IMG/VR virus record: IMGVR_UViG_3300048914_000231
Coordinates: 1-64,000 of that record
DNA from: a virus
Direction: 5' to 3' (one strand)
Length of the DNA: 64,000 bases
A program made the translations under genes and the position numbers. The notes below the pieces were generated by a model. The model made no database searches. It saw only the letters and a program-made list of their open reading frames with translations, and was not told the origin of the DNA. Below, one piece after another: positions 1 through 8,426 of this stretch (its first letter is position 1; the number at the start of each line of letters is the position of its first letter).

Positions 1-679
1 CGTCGATGGTGTCGGCCACCGTGTTCAGGAAGCAGCTGGCCAGCTGGCTGTGACGGGTGCCGGCGTTGAACAGGGTCGGCGTCGAGCTCATGAAATCGAA
101 CGAGGACAGGACGTCGTAGAATTCCAGCGCGCGGTGGGTCGGGTGGTCTTCCAGCACGGCCAGACCCATCGCCACGCGCATGAAGAAGAATTGCGGCAGT
201 TCTGCGATCTTGCCATTGAGCTTGATCAGGTAGCGGTCGGCGACGGTCTGCAGGCCAATGAAGTTGAATTGCAGATCGCGGTGCTGCACGATCGCCGCGT
301 TCAGGGCGGTCAGGTCGAACAGCGTGCCGAGACGGGTATCCAGCTTACCAGCTTGAACGCCGGCCGAAATGTACTTGGCCAGGTGCGGGTATTCGATGCT
401 GTCGTAGGCTTCCTTGTACAGCTTCTGCAGCAGCAGACGCGCGGCCACGAAGGTGTAGTCCTGGCGCTCGATGTTGATCAGGCCGGCGGCAGCCTGGATC
501 AGGGCGTCATGAATCTGGCTGGTCTTCATGCCGCTGAAGACCAGAAGGTTGGCTTCGACTTCCAGTTCCGACTGCGATGCATCCAGGCCGGCGGTGGCCC
601 ATTCGGTGACCTTGTGGATCTTACCGATGTCGTACGGCTCCGAACGGCCATCGCGTTTGGTGACTTGCATTGCCTGCAT
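1..679 (-). CDS. nrdA: Ribonucleoside-diphosphate reductase alpha subunit, class Ia (partial, C-terminus beyond window)
   Basis: Large catalytic subunit of class Ia ribonucleotide reductase, which makes deoxynucleotides for phage replication. Only about 226 N-terminal residues are visible; the gene leaves the window at position 1. Residues 6-20 read as an ATP-cone allosteric domain (VTKRDGRSEPYDIGK). Close to the edge comes STPTLFNAGT followed by QLASCF, the conserved entry to the catalytic barrel with its redox cysteine. ATG 679 is chosen over ATG 670 because AAGGA lies at proper distance upstream of it. It is preceded by an operator-type promoter at 716-740. The beta subunit is expected further left, outside this window. 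Confidence 0.93.
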   Translation of the reverse strand, partial: MQAMQVTKRDGRSEPYDIGKIHKVTEWATAGLDASQSELEVEANLLVFSGMKTSQIHDALIQAAAGLINIERQDYTFVAARLLLQKLYKEAYDSIEYPHLAKYISAGVQAGKLDTRLGTLFDLTALNAAIVQHRDLQFNFIGLQTVADRYLIKLNGKIAELPQFFFMRVAMGLAVLEDHPTHRALEFYDVLSSFDFMSSTPTLFNAGTRHSQLASCFLNTVADTID

Positions 680-715
680 GCTTTTTCCTTGTTGGTGTTG
701 GGGTGTGGGGAAGGG

Positions 716-740
716 ATTATATCCAAGTCAGTTCTGACTT
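716..740 (-). promoter_or_regulatory. Promoter with operator palindrome, upstream of nrdA
   Basis: AAGTCAG-TT-CTGACTT (725-740) has 7-bp arms and contains the 14-bp AGTCA-N4-TGACT repeat. Four bases further along the minus strand is a perfect TATAAT (721-716). Transcription would start near 709, 30 nt before nrdA. No convincing -35 box is seen. Confidence 0.75.
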
Positions 741-758
741 AGGTATAAGGATAAAAAT

Positions 759-1190
759 TTACCAGGCGCCGCTGCTGTTTTCCGGCACATCCGGGTTGAC
801 GACCGGCAGGTGCGTCATGTACTCGCGTTCAAAAACTTCGCGCGGCACGCCGTGTAGCGTGACCTCATTGGTGAACGGATCGACACTGTCCCACGCGGTT
901 TTCATGCGCTCCGCCACTTCGTGGTGGCAGCCGCCCGGTGCGCGGTCGCACTTGAGCCAGCCGTGAATCTTCGGCCGCATTGTCTTGTAGTCATCGTCAA
1001 TCATGGCGTGAACCTTTGCATTGGCGCAGCCAATGCAGCGTTGGTCCAGACGCGCCGCGGCTTCATGCTCAAGGTGCGCCTCGATCATTCTTTTGATGCG
1101 AACTTCATTTTCTCTCGCGCCGACCACCAGCGAATCGGCGCTATGCGTCACGCCTAATGGGCCGATGGCGTTCAAAAGAGGTTTTCCCAT
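759..1190 (-). CDS. Hypothetical protein with four-cysteine cluster (143 aa)
   Basis: Unrecognised 143-residue protein. Cysteines 52 and 55 (CIGC) and cysteines 81 and 88, the last followed by two histidines, could bind zinc. The C-terminal half is rich in charged and aromatic residues; no membrane segment or signal peptide is seen. The start at 1190 has GGAGCAGGA just upstream and lies about 20 nt below an operator-type promoter (1220-1238). It is a one-gene unit between that promoter and the nrdA promoter. No function is proposed. Confidence 0.75.
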   Translation of the reverse strand: MGKPLLNAIGPLGVTHSADSLVVGARENEVRIKRMIEAHLEHEAAARLDQRCIGCANAKVHAMIDDDYKTMRPKIHGWLKCDRAPGGCHHEVAERMKTAWDSVDPFTNEVTLHGVPREVFEREYMTHLPVVNPDVPENSSGAW

Positions 1191-1219
1191 GTTCCTGCTC
1201 CGATTCAGTCAGCATCTAC

Positions 1220-1238
1220 ATTATAGTCAGCGCTGACT
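1220..1238 (-). promoter_or_regulatory. Promoter overlapped by operator palindrome
   Basis: The perfect 14-bp palindrome AGTCAGCGCTGACT (1225-1238) overlaps by one base a perfect TATAAT (1225-1220) on the minus strand. It precedes the gene starting at 1190. An extra half-site (TCAGTCAG) lies near 1204-1211, in the predicted leader. Confidence 0.78.
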
Positions 1239-1256
1239 GAATTCATCAGACAAAAG

Positions 1257-1832
1257 TTATGCGGCCACGGGCATGGTGCGCCGCTCGTTACGGATAAGCT
1301 GACCTGCATAGGCCGGGGCGACGCCGTGCTTGCGTGCGAGCCTGGCAAGTTCGCCGCGGCCCTTATGCGATGCAGCCCAATCGCGACGCAAGCGTTCGAC
1401 AAGTTCGTCCGAATACTTTGCGCAATAGTGGTCCATGCCACGAATAAGCGTGCCATGCTCTCTCTTGTCATCTTCATTTTCCTGACGGCTGCCCCATCGT
1501 AGATTGCTCAGTCGATTATTTGCAGTATTGCCATCATTGTGGCAGCCCTCCCGCTTGTCTTTCGGCGCCGGGCCGACAAATGTCAGTAGTACCGCACGAT
1601 GTATCGCCACATTGCCGTTTTTGGTCGGCGTGCACAAGTGCGCGTACAGATAGCGCTTCTCTGCATCCAGACGCGGCGCAAGAATCTTTTCCTTCATTAC
1701 ACGTGAATATACCTTTCCGGTTCGACTTTGCTGCTCAATCGTCCTGGTAAGCGACTTGATCCGCCCGAGGTCGGAGACCGCATACCAGCCTTCGTACCCC
1801 GGGATTTCTTTCCAATTTTCCACAATCAGCAT
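1257..1832 (-). CDS. HNH homing endonuclease with NUMOD4 domain
   Basis: Free-standing homing-type endonuclease of 191 residues. Residues 6-29 (EIPGYEGWYAVSDLGRIKSL) are a NUMOD4 DNA-binding motif. Around residues 78-118 lies the HNH core: an early histidine (IHRAVLL), then HNDGNTANNRLSNLRW. The C-terminal region (ELARLARKHGV) looks like a helix-turn-helix target reader. It sits between ruvC and a cysteine-rich orphan, under its own operator-type promoter at 1838-1858, with an unusually short leader and no clear Shine-Dalgarno. Such genes are mobile; codon use looks similar to its neighbours. Confidence 0.9.
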   Translation of the reverse strand: MLIVENWKEIPGYEGWYAVSDLGRIKSLTRTIEQQSRTGKVYSRVMKEKILAPRLDAEKRYLYAHLCTPTKNGNVAIHRAVLLTFVGPAPKDKREGCHNDGNTANNRLSNLRWGSRQENEDDKREHGTLIRGMDHYCAKYSDELVERLRRDWAASHKGRGELARLARKHGVAPAYAGQLIRNERRTMPVAA

Positions 1833-1837
1833 CTTTA

Positions 1838-1858
1838 AGTCAGTGATGACTGATTATA
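1838..1858 (-). promoter_or_regulatory. Extended -10 promoter with operator just downstream
   Basis: TGATATAAT (extended -10; TATAAT at 1858-1853) is followed directly on the minus strand by AGTCA-N4-TGACT (1851-1838). The operator would cover the transcription start near 1846. The HNH gene begins at 1832, giving a leader of about 14 nt. Confidence 0.72.
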
Positions 1859-1873
1859 TCAAATTGCTTTAAA

Positions 1874-2473
1874 CTATGCAGCGATTTTATCCATCGACCG
1901 ATACATGTTCAAAAGGGAACGGAATTCATCCGTTTTCAAACCCGCCTCAATGGCCGAAAGTGCGTCGGCGATGTGCTCGCACTTGCTGGCGATCGGCACG
2001 CGCACGCCCTTCTTGACCTGCATGGGCCATGGCGCGCCCGGGTACTTGGCGACCATCGCCTCGATCATTTCCTCCTTGGTCGCGGTTTTGATTCCGCAGC
2101 CGGCCAGCTTGACTTCGGTCGGCGTGACCTGAATGATCGGCAGCCGCGCGCGCACCGCGGCGATGATGCCAAGCGAGACGCCGTACGAGACCATGGCACG
2201 CGCCGACTGGCTGCCGACCGGAACCTCGACAAAGGCGATCGCGCGGCCGTCAAGCAGTTCGACCACGCCGTCGTGCAGCGTGCCGGCGCGGTCCAGGTCT
2301 TCGCTGTTCTTGCGCACGACCTTCTTTTTGGTCTTGTCCTTTTCGGGCTCGGTGGTAACGACCGTCATGTCCTCGACGGTGATGTCCAGCGTGTCGATGT
2401 TCAGGCGCGCGCGTACGGCGCCGAAGTTACTCAAACTCGGATCGAGTCCGATGATGGCGATGGTGCGGCTCAT
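1874..2473 (-). CDS. ruvC: RuvC-like Holliday junction resolvase
   Basis: RNase H-fold nuclease expected to cut Holliday junctions and branched DNA before packaging; 199 residues, close to cellular RuvC. Acidic residues sit at the right places: AIIGLDPSLSNFG (about 6-18), FVEVP (about 81-85) and EHIADALSAIEAG (about 164-176). A lysine-rich stretch at residues 45-56 is an insertion in an otherwise compact fold. The start at 2473 has AAAGGA upstream. It ends the recombination set that begins with the RecA-like gene. Phage RuvC-like enzymes are often more general debranching nucleases, so exact specificity is open. Confidence 0.85.
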   Translation of the reverse strand: MSRTIAIIGLDPSLSNFGAVRARLNIDTLDITVEDMTVVTTEPEKDKTKKKVVRKNSEDLDRAGTLHDGVVELLDGRAIAFVEVPVGSQSARAMVSYGVSLGIIAAVRARLPIIQVTPTEVKLAGCGIKTATKEEMIEAMVAKYPGAPWPMQVKKGVRVPIASKCEHIADALSAIEAGLKTDEFRSLLNMYRSMDKIAA

Positions 2474-2489
2474 GTGTTTCCTTTCGTGG

Positions 2490-2909
2490 TTACCACGTGG
2501 GTGTGGAGGTGGGAATATCGGCGATCTTTGCTTCCAGCTCCTTGATCAATGCGCCCATGTCATTGCGCAGCTGGTTCATTTCCGCAGTCTGTTTGTTGAA
2601 CATGTCGAGCAAAACGGCATTATCATTCTCCAGCTTTCTGATCTTGTCCGCCGCCATGTGACCGCCGCTGACAAACTGGCGATTTATCTCCTGCGTTTCA
2701 ACGTATATGAAACGCCGGTAGAAGTCCCGCAGGCTGATCGGGGTATTGCTTTCGTCCCTGAATTCGACATCCCTGACAACGAATTTGCCTTCCTCGGTGG
2801 CAGACAATGCAATACTCGCGCTGGCAAGACTCGCGCCGGTGATGGTGAGAGTCCCTTTGCTTATTGTTGGGAAGGTTTCGGCGTCGGTGGCCTTGTCGTC
2901 TTTCACCAT
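2490..2909 (-). CDS. Hypothetical coiled-coil protein (139 aa)
   Basis: Unrecognised. Residues from about 85 onward (DKIRKLENDNAVLLDMFNKQ and what follows) form a clear coiled coil, ending in a short Pro/Thr tail. The N-terminal half looks like a small beta domain. Start ATG 2909 is preferred over upstream in-frame codons: it has AAGGAG directly upstream and overlaps the end of the preceding gene in the sequence ATGGTGA. It is cotranscribed with the 113-residue and 297-residue genes upstream. Confidence 0.7.
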   Translation of the reverse strand: MVKDDKATDAETFPTISKGTLTITGASLASASIALSATEEGKFVVRDVEFRDESNTPISLRDFYRRFIYVETQEINRQFVSGGHMAADKIRKLENDNAVLLDMFNKQTAEMNQLRNDMGALIKELEAKIADIPTSTPTW

Positions 2910-3244
2910 GTCTCCTTTCCTTGTGAGCTTTCGGGCAGGTCGCACCCTTCGGCTTCGGTTCTCTTCCTGCCGATCGGCAGGTCATAGTCGGTGCGTGGCG
3001 GCGCCTTGATGTCCGGGAATGTCGGGCGCGTAGCGACGGGCTTGAGCTCAACCTCCAGTCTCGTGCAGCCAATCAGGTCGTGCAGCATATCCCATTGCGT
3101 CTTGTCGCGACTGTTGACCCGGCATGTGATGGTCAGGGTGGCTTCGCTATCCATGTGCATTGCGACAGACCCTGTCAGGGTATCTGCCGTTTTCCTGTGA
3201 TGATCTACCTTGACCTGTATGTCGTCAACGATCGTCTTCACCAT
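2903..3244 (-). CDS. Hypothetical protein (113 aa)
   Basis: Unrecognised soluble protein. The N-terminal half alternates hydrophobic and polar residues like a beta sheet (TIVDDIQVKVDHH, ATLTITCRVNSRD). The C-terminus is polar and proline-rich. It overlaps the 297-residue gene upstream and the coiled-coil gene downstream with the same ATGGTGA junction, so all three are translationally coupled. The repeated junction suggests the three have long evolved as one unit. Confidence 0.7.
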   Translation of the reverse strand: MVKTIVDDIQVKVDHHRKTADTLTGSVAMHMDSEATLTITCRVNSRDKTQWDMLHDLIGCTRLEVELKPVATRPTFPDIKAPPRTDYDLPIGRKRTEAEGCDLPESSQGKETW

Positions 3245-4131
3245 GCGCCAAACTCCTGGTATTCACTGGACAGGCGCTGGTTTTCGATTTCCTGCAGCTT
3301 GGCGAAATCGATCGTGCGCACCTTTTCCAGTTCGACGTAGAAGTTGCCGCCGGCGGCGTGATCCGCGACCTGACGCCAGTGGTTGAGACTTGACTCACAA
3401 TCGCCTTGTGGCAGTTCGATGTAATCGTAATCGGACACGGCTGTCGGGCGCATCCTGAAGATTAGGCGGTGGCCCAGCTTGCCCGACCCCACGTACACCT
3501 CTTCCATGACGAATTCTTCGCCGCCGATATGGTTGCGCTTGCCAAAGCCGGCCTTGCGCATCACCGTGACGCTCATGGGTCCGGACAGTGTGACGCGGCG
3601 GTCCGGCTTGGGCATTCCACCCAGCCGTTCCGTCATGATCTGGGCCAGGTTTTCCAGTGCCGCGACAGCTTCGGGGCTGAGCGTCTTTTTCGCTTCCTTC
3701 ATTGCTGCCTCTTTGTCGATCTCTTCATTATTTCGCTTTTTCGGGTTGAGATTCGCCATCACTTTCTCAATTTCTTCGAATGTGATGGTGGACGAGCTTG
3801 TCGCCGCCGTCGTCATTGACTCTTTACCCAGCATGTCGTCCATTATGGATTTGCGCATGCTGCCCTGCAACTCTTCCGTCATCAGTCTTGACATGACGGA
3901 TTTGCCCATTTTGCGACCGCCCAAGAAAACCAATGATTCGCTGGGCTTAAAACCTTCCATCATCTTCTTGATGCTCTGGTACTGCGATTTCCACTTCTCT
4001 TCCTGCTTCCCGCACAATTTATCCAGCCCGCCGGCCGCCTTGATGGACTCGACGTCGAAAAAGGCCCGTGGACTTTCGTCCACAGCCTTCATGATTTCAA
4101 ATACGGCCGAAGCCGGATTCTTAGAGTCCAC
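3238..4131 (-). CDS. Hypothetical protein with P-loop-like motif (297 aa)
   Basis: Unrecognised. Residues 71-78 read GGRKMGKS, matching a Walker A pattern after a hydrophobic strand (LVFL), but no clear Walker B follows, so nucleotide binding is only a suggestion. The C-terminal half (about 190-297) is beta-rich with several aromatic strands. The open frame runs further upstream, but that part overlaps the HNH-like gene in another frame and is low-complexity. GTG 4131 with GGAG nine bases upstream is therefore the likely start. That ribosome site lies inside the duplicated 3' tail of the HNH-like gene (see findings). Confidence 0.7.
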   Translation of the reverse strand: MDSKNPASAVFEIMKAVDESPRAFFDVESIKAAGGLDKLCGKQEEKWKSQYQSIKKMMEGFKPSESLVFLGGRKMGKSVMSRLMTEELQGSMRKSIMDDMLGKESMTTAATSSSTITFEEIEKVMANLNPKKRNNEEIDKEAAMKEAKKTLSPEAVAALENLAQIMTERLGGMPKPDRRVTLSGPMSVTVMRKAGFGKRNHIGGEEFVMEEVYVGSGKLGHRLIFRMRPTAVSDYDYIELPQGDCESSLNHWRQVADHAAGGNFYVELEKVRTIDFAKLQEIENQRLSSEYQEFGAW

Positions 4132-4171
4132 GATGGGTCGCTCCGGTGATTTCAGATACCCCGCCCGCCTT
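4121..4171. repeat. Diverged direct repeat, copy at 3' end of HNH-like gene
   Basis: Ungapped match to 4657-4707. Both copies encode the last 17 codons of their gene, differing in only two residues ([11 protein letters not shown] shared). The DNA core GTGATTTCAGATAC is identical (4146-4159 and 4682-4695). The stop codons align exactly. Confidence 0.85.
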
Positions 4172-4657
4172 CTTGCTGCGGTTGCGGGCCTGTTCGGCTG
4201 GCGTCGCCCAGCGACAGTTGCCGGGTTCGTAGTCGCCGTCGTTGTTCGGGTAGCGGTCGAGTGTCTTGCCCGCCGGCCGTTCGCCCATGTCGGCCAGGAA
4301 GTTCGCGAACTCCTTCCAGCGCTCGCAGACGACAATCCCGCGTCCGCCATATCGGTGGTAGTCAGGGTTGTTCGGGTTGCCGCACCTACCTATCATTGAC
4401 TTCCACGACGTATAGGTTGGCGTACCGGCCTTGCGTGCACCGTGCTTCGTATGCAAAACCGAAGCGTCAGCCCGCGCCACGCACCCGCAAGATTCCTGGC
4501 CAGCATTCAGCACGGTGCTGAACAGAACCTTCACAGTGCCACAGTCGCATTTGCAACGCCACTTGGCCGTGCCGTTGCGGGACTTTTCCGCCAACTCCAC
4601 CACTTCGAGCTTTCCGAAGCGGCGCCTCTTCAGGTCTTTTGCTCTTCCCAGCTTCAT
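4121..4657 (-). CDS. Homing-type endonuclease, HNH-like with zinc-binding N-terminus
   Basis: 178-residue free-standing endonuclease-type protein. The N-terminal part has a zinc-knuckle-like run of cysteines (CKCDC, then ESCGC, about residues 35-60). The central part ([26 protein letters not shown], then [20 protein letters not shown]) is the arrangement seen in phage HNH/AP2-type homing proteins. Its last 15-17 residues duplicate the C-terminus of the upstream SbcC-like protein. ATG 4657 overlaps the upstream stop (TGATG). It separates the SbcC-like gene from the 297-residue gene. Confidence 0.85.
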   Translation of the reverse strand: MKLGRAKDLKRRRFGKLEVVELAEKSRNGTAKWRCKCDCGTVKVLFSTVLNAGQESCGCVARADASVLHTKHGARKAGTPTYTSWKSMIGRCGNPNNPDYHRYGGRGIVVCERWKEFANFLADMGERPAGKTLDRYPNNDGDYEPGNCRWATPAEQARNRSKKAGGVSEITGATHRGL

Positions 4658-4707
4658 CACAGTCCTTTGTGCGTAGCGCCAGTGATTTCAGATACGCCGC
4701 CGGATTT
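4657..4707. repeat. Diverged direct repeat, copy at 3' end of SbcC-like gene
   Basis: Presumed parental copy of the repeat at 4121-4171. It encodes the C-terminus of the SbcC-like protein and its stop codon. Confidence 0.85.
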
Positions 4708-6606
4708 TTTCACATTGATCACGGAGTCAATCCAGTCTTTCAGCGACTTGTGGCTGATCACCATCACGGTGCCGCGTTCCTTCGCCTTCTTCTCCAGCAC
4801 GCCGATCAGGCGCTCCAGGCCGGCCTCGTCCAGCGCATCGTCGATCTCGTCACCCAGCCACAGGTTGATCGGTTTCTCGGCGCGCGAAGCAACCATGTCC
4901 TGCAGCGCGAGATTGGTGGCCAGGCGCACCTTGCGCTTCTCGCCGCCGGACAGCAGCTTGAAGTTGTCGCCGCCCTTGGCATGCGTGACGTCGATGTTGA
5001 ATTTTTCCTTAAGCTCGCCCTTGCTGTTTTTCGCGAGCGTCGACCACGTTGCGGTGATGTTCCCGTCCGCCAGCGCGCCCAGATATTCGCTGGTACGCTC
5101 GTTGAGAAATGGCGTCACGGTATCGAGAATGTGCGCACGCACACCCGCCGGGCCGAACACTTTCGCGGCCTCTTCCATGAGGCGCGCTTCGTCTTCCTTG
5201 CCCGATGCGTAAATGGCGGCGTCGTCCAGGTCTTTCTCCAGTTTGGTGATGTCGGCCTGTTTGGTTTCGATCACCTTGGCCCACGGGTTCGGTTCGGTCA
5301 GGCGCGCGCGGGCGGCGTTCTTTACACTGGCAATCGCGTTTTCCCGGGCTTCGATGGCACCGATCAGCTTCTTGGCCGTGAGCAGCCGCTCATCGATTTC
5401 AGCCTGTTCGGCGGCAACCGCCGATACGTCCGGGATGGTGGCTGCGAAGTCCGCAACTGCTTGCTTTGCAGCATTATGCGCCGCGACCGCAGCTTTCGCC
5501 AAGCCGGCGGTTTTCAGCAGTGTCGTTTTTGCGTCGTCGATCGCCTTTTGCTTCGCCGCGCGCGCCGTGTCCAGGTCGTGTTCGTGGTACGGCTTGCCGC
5601 ATTCACCGCATGGCGTGCCCACCAGCGCCTCGACATTGGCAAGACCTGTCTGGCGCGCGGCCAGGTCGCGCTTTTGCGCCTCGACTTCACCCAGCAGGCG
5701 TGTTGCGTCGCGGTCGGCGTTGCGCTCGGCAACCTGCAGCGTCGCCAGCCTGTCGGTCAGCGTCTTGTGCCCGGTCAGGTCAGCCTGCAGTGCGGCGCGG
5801 CGCGCGGCAAGGGCTGTTTCGTCGATGCCGGCCAGGCGGTCCTTCGCGGTGCCGATCTGCGCCTCGTACGTGGGCACGTCCTTGAGTTCGTCGCGCGCGC
5901 GCGCCTTGCGCTCGGCTTCGAAGCTGGCGTGTTCGGTCTGGCTTTCCTTGAGACGCTCGCGCATGCCATCCAGCGTACCCTGCAGGCTTTTCACGTGCGC
6001 GGCCGCGGTGTTGTATTCCCTGTCGGCCGCCAGTGCGCGTGCATTCGCCTCCCTGTACGCGTCAGCCAGGATTTCGACGCCTGCGGCCTCCTCGATCAGC
6101 AGCTTGAGGTTCTTGTCGGTCATGCCGGGCAGGTCGGGCATCGCCTCCTGGCCCGCATAGATCGAACCCTTGAACACGTCGAGCGAGCAGCCGAGAATCT
6201 TTTCGATCACCGCCTGGGTCTCGCGGTCGGTGCCCTTGGTCAGGTCGTTTTCGGCACCGGTCTTGAGGTCATATTCCTTCACACCGACCATGTTCTTGCC
6301 GGTGCTGTGCTTGCGGTAGCGCGTGATCCGGTATTCCATGTCGCCGTCGCTCCAGACCTGGTCGACCGAGCATTCTTTTTTGGCGGCGCGGTTGACCACG
6401 ATGTCGCCTGAGGCGCCGCGCGCGGTCTCGCCGTACAGGCCCCAGCAGATCGCGTCGACGATGGAGCTCTTGCCGGCGCCGTTGCTGTTGGCACTGGTGT
6501 CGTCGTCGTTCTCGCCCTGGATGAGCAGCAGCCCGCGATTGTCCAGTTCCAGCTCGGCGTGACTGATCGTCAGGAAGTTGTCGATGATGATTTTTTTCAG
6601 GTCCAT
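4657..6606 (-). CDS. sbcC: SbcC/Rad50-like recombination nuclease ATPase (T4 gp46-like)
   Basis: SMC-family ATPase subunit that with the SbcD-like partner (6930-7997) resects DNA ends for recombination-dependent replication. Residues 1-60 hold the N-terminal ATPase half, with Walker A ending [10 protein letters not shown] long coiled coil follows, broken near residue 330 by the zinc hook CGECG. The C-terminal half has the ABC signature LLSGGEKRK and Walker [17 protein letters not shown] (about 580-610). At 649 residues it is nearer T4 gp46 (about 560) than bacterial SbcC (about 1050). One 105-residue gene separates it from its partner. Confidence 0.95.
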   Translation of the reverse strand: MDLKKIIIDNFLTISHAELELDNRGLLLIQGENDDDTSANSNGAGKSSIVDAICWGLYGETARGASGDIVVNRAAKKECSVDQVWSDGDMEYRITRYRKHSTGKNMVGVKEYDLKTGAENDLTKGTDRETQAVIEKILGCSLDVFKGSIYAGQEAMPDLPGMTDKNLKLLIEEAAGVEILADAYREANARALAADREYNTAAAHVKSLQGTLDGMRERLKESQTEHASFEAERKARARDELKDVPTYEAQIGTAKDRLAGIDETALAARRAALQADLTGHKTLTDRLATLQVAERNADRDATRLLGEVEAQKRDLAARQTGLANVEALVGTPCGECGKPYHEHDLDTARAAKQKAIDDAKTTLLKTAGLAKAAVAAHNAAKQAVADFAATIPDVSAVAAEQAEIDERLLTAKKLIGAIEARENAIASVKNAARARLTEPNPWAKVIETKQADITKLEKDLDDAAIYASGKEDEARLMEEAAKVFGPAGVRAHILDTVTPFLNERTSEYLGALADGNITATWSTLAKNSKGELKEKFNIDVTHAKGGDNFKLLSGGEKRKVRLATNLALQDMVASRAEKPINLWLGDEIDDALDEAGLERLIGVLEKKAKERGTVMVISHKSLKDWIDSVINVKKSGGVSEITGATHKGL

Positions 6607-6615
6607 GTTATTCCT

Positions 6616-6933
6616 TCAGGGGGTGGTTCCGTTGTGATCGATCCAGTGCTGCATGCAGTCCGGGTGCAGACGCTCGCCGTGCCCGATGCATGCGCCGTCT
6701 TCCTCGATGGCGCCAACCCACAGGTACAGACCGGCCGGCAGCCGCGTGTCCGGGAAGATGAACAGGCTGTCGATGCCGCCACCCATGATGATCCCGGCGA
6801 TGTCGCTTGACGCCGCCATGATGCCGCCGGCGCCGGTGCCACGGTCGCCGCTGTGATTCAGCGCCGTGTGCGCGACCAGGGCCCAGCTGGCACCCGGCTT
6901 GATGGTGTAGATGAAACCTCCGACCTGACTCAT
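6616..6933 (-). CDS. Hypothetical protein between sbcD- and sbcC-like genes (105 aa)
   Basis: Unrecognised. ATG 6933 overlaps the stop of the SbcD-like gene (ATGA) and has AAAGGAGC upstream, so it is translationally coupled to that gene. Residues 30-60 are glycine- and alanine-rich and hydrophobic (GTGAGGIMAASSDIAGIIMGG). The C-terminus is His/Cys-containing and polar (HGERLHPDCMQHWIDH). Longer upstream frames lie inside the SbcD-like gene and are rejected. Position suggests an accessory to the nuclease complex, but sequence gives no proof. Confidence 0.7.
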   Translation of the reverse strand: MSQVGGFIYTIKPGASWALVAHTALNHSGDRGTGAGGIMAASSDIAGIIMGGGIDSLFIFPDTRLPAGLYLWVGAIEEDGACIGHGERLHPDCMQHWIDHNGTTP

Positions 6934-7997
6934 TCTGCCGCTCCTTTCACGCTGCGTACGGTGGTGAGAATGTCGGCGCATACCGACTGCAGCCTTGCCT
7001 TGTCGACCGCCGCGGTGCTGGTCGTGATGAAGTCGCCGACCGACTGCTCCAGGGTGGCGCCGGCCTTGATGGCGGGGCCGCCGGTGCGCGGGATGATCGA
7101 TGTGTCTTTCACCTCCAGGATCGTGATGCCGAGGGCGCCGCACTTGGTCAGGTGCGCGCGCAGCGCCTCGACGTCGCTTTTCTTGGCGCTGCTGATCTTG
7201 GCGCGCACGTAGTTACCCGGCACGATCAGGGGGATTTCATCGGGGTCGGTCGTACCGTCGATCTCAACGAACGAGGGCGCGCGCGACGCGCGCCATTTCA
7301 CCTCGCCGTCGGTGACGATCAGAAAGCCCGCTTTGGCGCCCACGTCCGACCACGTCTGGTGCGTGAGCGCACCGATCGACCATACTCGGGTGAATACGAC
7401 TTCCTTGTGATGATGGTAGTGGCCCGAAAACACGCGGCGGTAGCCCAGCCCGGCCAGGTAGGCGCCGTCGATACCATGGTCGGGCAGGCCCGGGATCACG
7501 CCGTCGATCGGCGCGTGGATCAGCAGATCCACGTCGGTGCGCGCATGCGCCGGATATTCCTCGACCGCTTCCCTGAATGCGGCCAGGTTGGAAATCCACG
7601 GTACGATGTGCATGCTAGCGTAGGTGGTTGGCTCGTTGACCACCGTGCAGCCAATGCCTTCGAGCGCGGTGATGGCCGACGACACGCGATCGGCTTCGCG
7701 GCCCTCCAGGTCATGGTTGCCGGCGTTGATGACGATATTGATACCGTTGTTGATGATGTGACGGTACGTGTCCATCGTCGGGTTCAGCACTGATGGCGCG
7801 ATGCTGCCACGCACGTGAAACAGGTCACCGCCGTGATAGATCGTCGTGCCGCCGGCTGCCGCGACTTCTTCCGCGCAGCGCAGCGTCTCGTCCAGAATCA
7901 GGCGCAAACGGCTGTTGACGCCGTCGTGACCGGTGGTGGCGAACGCAGACCACAAATGATTGTGGGTGTCGCTGATGATGCCAAAGGGTTTCCCCAT
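6930..7997 (-). CDS. sbcD: SbcD/Mre11-like metallophosphoesterase nuclease (T4 gp47-like)
   Basis: Nuclease subunit of the SbcCD/gp46-gp47 complex, 355 residues. The two-metal phosphoesterase motifs appear in order: ISDTHNH (8-14), GGDLFH (about 56-61), GNHDLE (about 92-97), a histidine in LIHAPIDG, and FSGHYHHH (about 192-199). ATG 7997 is preceded by AGGAG. The gene opens a unit controlled by the promoter at 8010-8067, whose operator lies just before the ribosome site. Confidence 0.94.
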   Translation of the reverse strand: MGKPFGIISDTHNHLWSAFATTGHDGVNSRLRLILDETLRCAEEVAAAGGTTIYHGGDLFHVRGSIAPSVLNPTMDTYRHIINNGINIVINAGNHDLEGREADRVSSAITALEGIGCTVVNEPTTYASMHIVPWISNLAAFREAVEEYPAHARTDVDLLIHAPIDGVIPGLPDHGIDGAYLAGLGYRRVFSGHYHHHKEVVFTRVWSIGALTHQTWSDVGAKAGFLIVTDGEVKWRASRAPSFVEIDGTTDPDEIPLIVPGNYVRAKISSAKKSDVEALRAHLTKCGALGITILEVKDTSIIPRTGGPAIKAGATLEQSVGDFITTSTAAVDKARLQSVCADILTTVRSVKGAAE

Positions 7998-8009
7998 TAT
8001 TTTCTCCTA

Positions 8010-8067
8010 AGTCAGTTATGACTGATTGCTGAATATGTATGATAGCGCCCGCTGTCAGGACTGTCAG
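8010..8067 (-). promoter_or_regulatory. Class B promoter with downstream operator, upstream of sbcD-like gene
   Basis: -35 CTGACA (8067-8062), 17-bp spacer, -10 TATCAT (8044-8039). The spacer contains TCCTGACAGCGGGCG, shared in part with three other promoters of the window. AGTCA-N4-TGACT (8010-8023) lies downstream of the -10, in the 5' leader. Confidence 0.75.
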
Positions 8068-8426
8068 CGTACGCGTATGGAACGTTTGATGACCGCCTCG
8101 CTCCTGGTCGGGTCGATGCGAAAGCGCACCAGCGGCAGTCCGCGGTACTTGACACCGTCAAACAGGAAGAAGCTGTGTTCGCCGTAGAAGTCGTTGATAT
8201 GCGTAAGGTGGATGCGCTTGGCGCCGTTCTTTTTCCAGATCACGCCGACCGCCTCGATACCCATGTCGCGGCACCTGGCCAGGGTCGATTCCTCGATCAG
8301 CCAGGCCTGCTTGCGGCGGTGTATCTTGCGCGACGTCCGGTGGGCCAGGTACAGCCTGTTGCCCGCCGGCGTCTCGTAGAACATGCCCGTGAAGGCGCCC
8401 ATCACGGTGTGCTTAGTTCGCGGCAT
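8064..8426 (-). CDS. Hypothetical protein (120 aa)
   Basis: Unrecognised basic protein. The N-terminal 40 residues carry many Arg, Lys and His (HRTSRKIHRRKQAW); a mixed alpha/beta pattern follows (IEAVGVIWKK, FFLFDGVKYRGLPLVRFRI). The layout resembles small phage proteins of unknown function with one compact domain. Its start overlaps the end of the upstream 407-residue gene by 14 nt. It is the last gene before the sbcD promoter, whose -35 box lies over its final codons. Confidence 0.65.
   Translation of the reverse strand: MPRTKHTVMGAFTGMFYETPAGNRLYLAHRTSRKIHRRKQAWLIEESTLARCRDMGIEAVGVIWKKNGAKRIHLTHINDFYGEHSFFLFDGVKYRGLPLVRFRIDPTRSEAVIKRSIRVR

Noticed and set aside
3445-3478. Walker A-like motif of the 297-residue protein as proof of an ATPase
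   Set aside because: GGRKMGKS alone without a clear Walker B is not enough; kept only as a remark in the feature.
4639-6411. 590-residue plus-strand open frame
   Set aside because: Antisense to the SbcC-like gene, whose Walker and zinc-hook motifs prove the minus strand.
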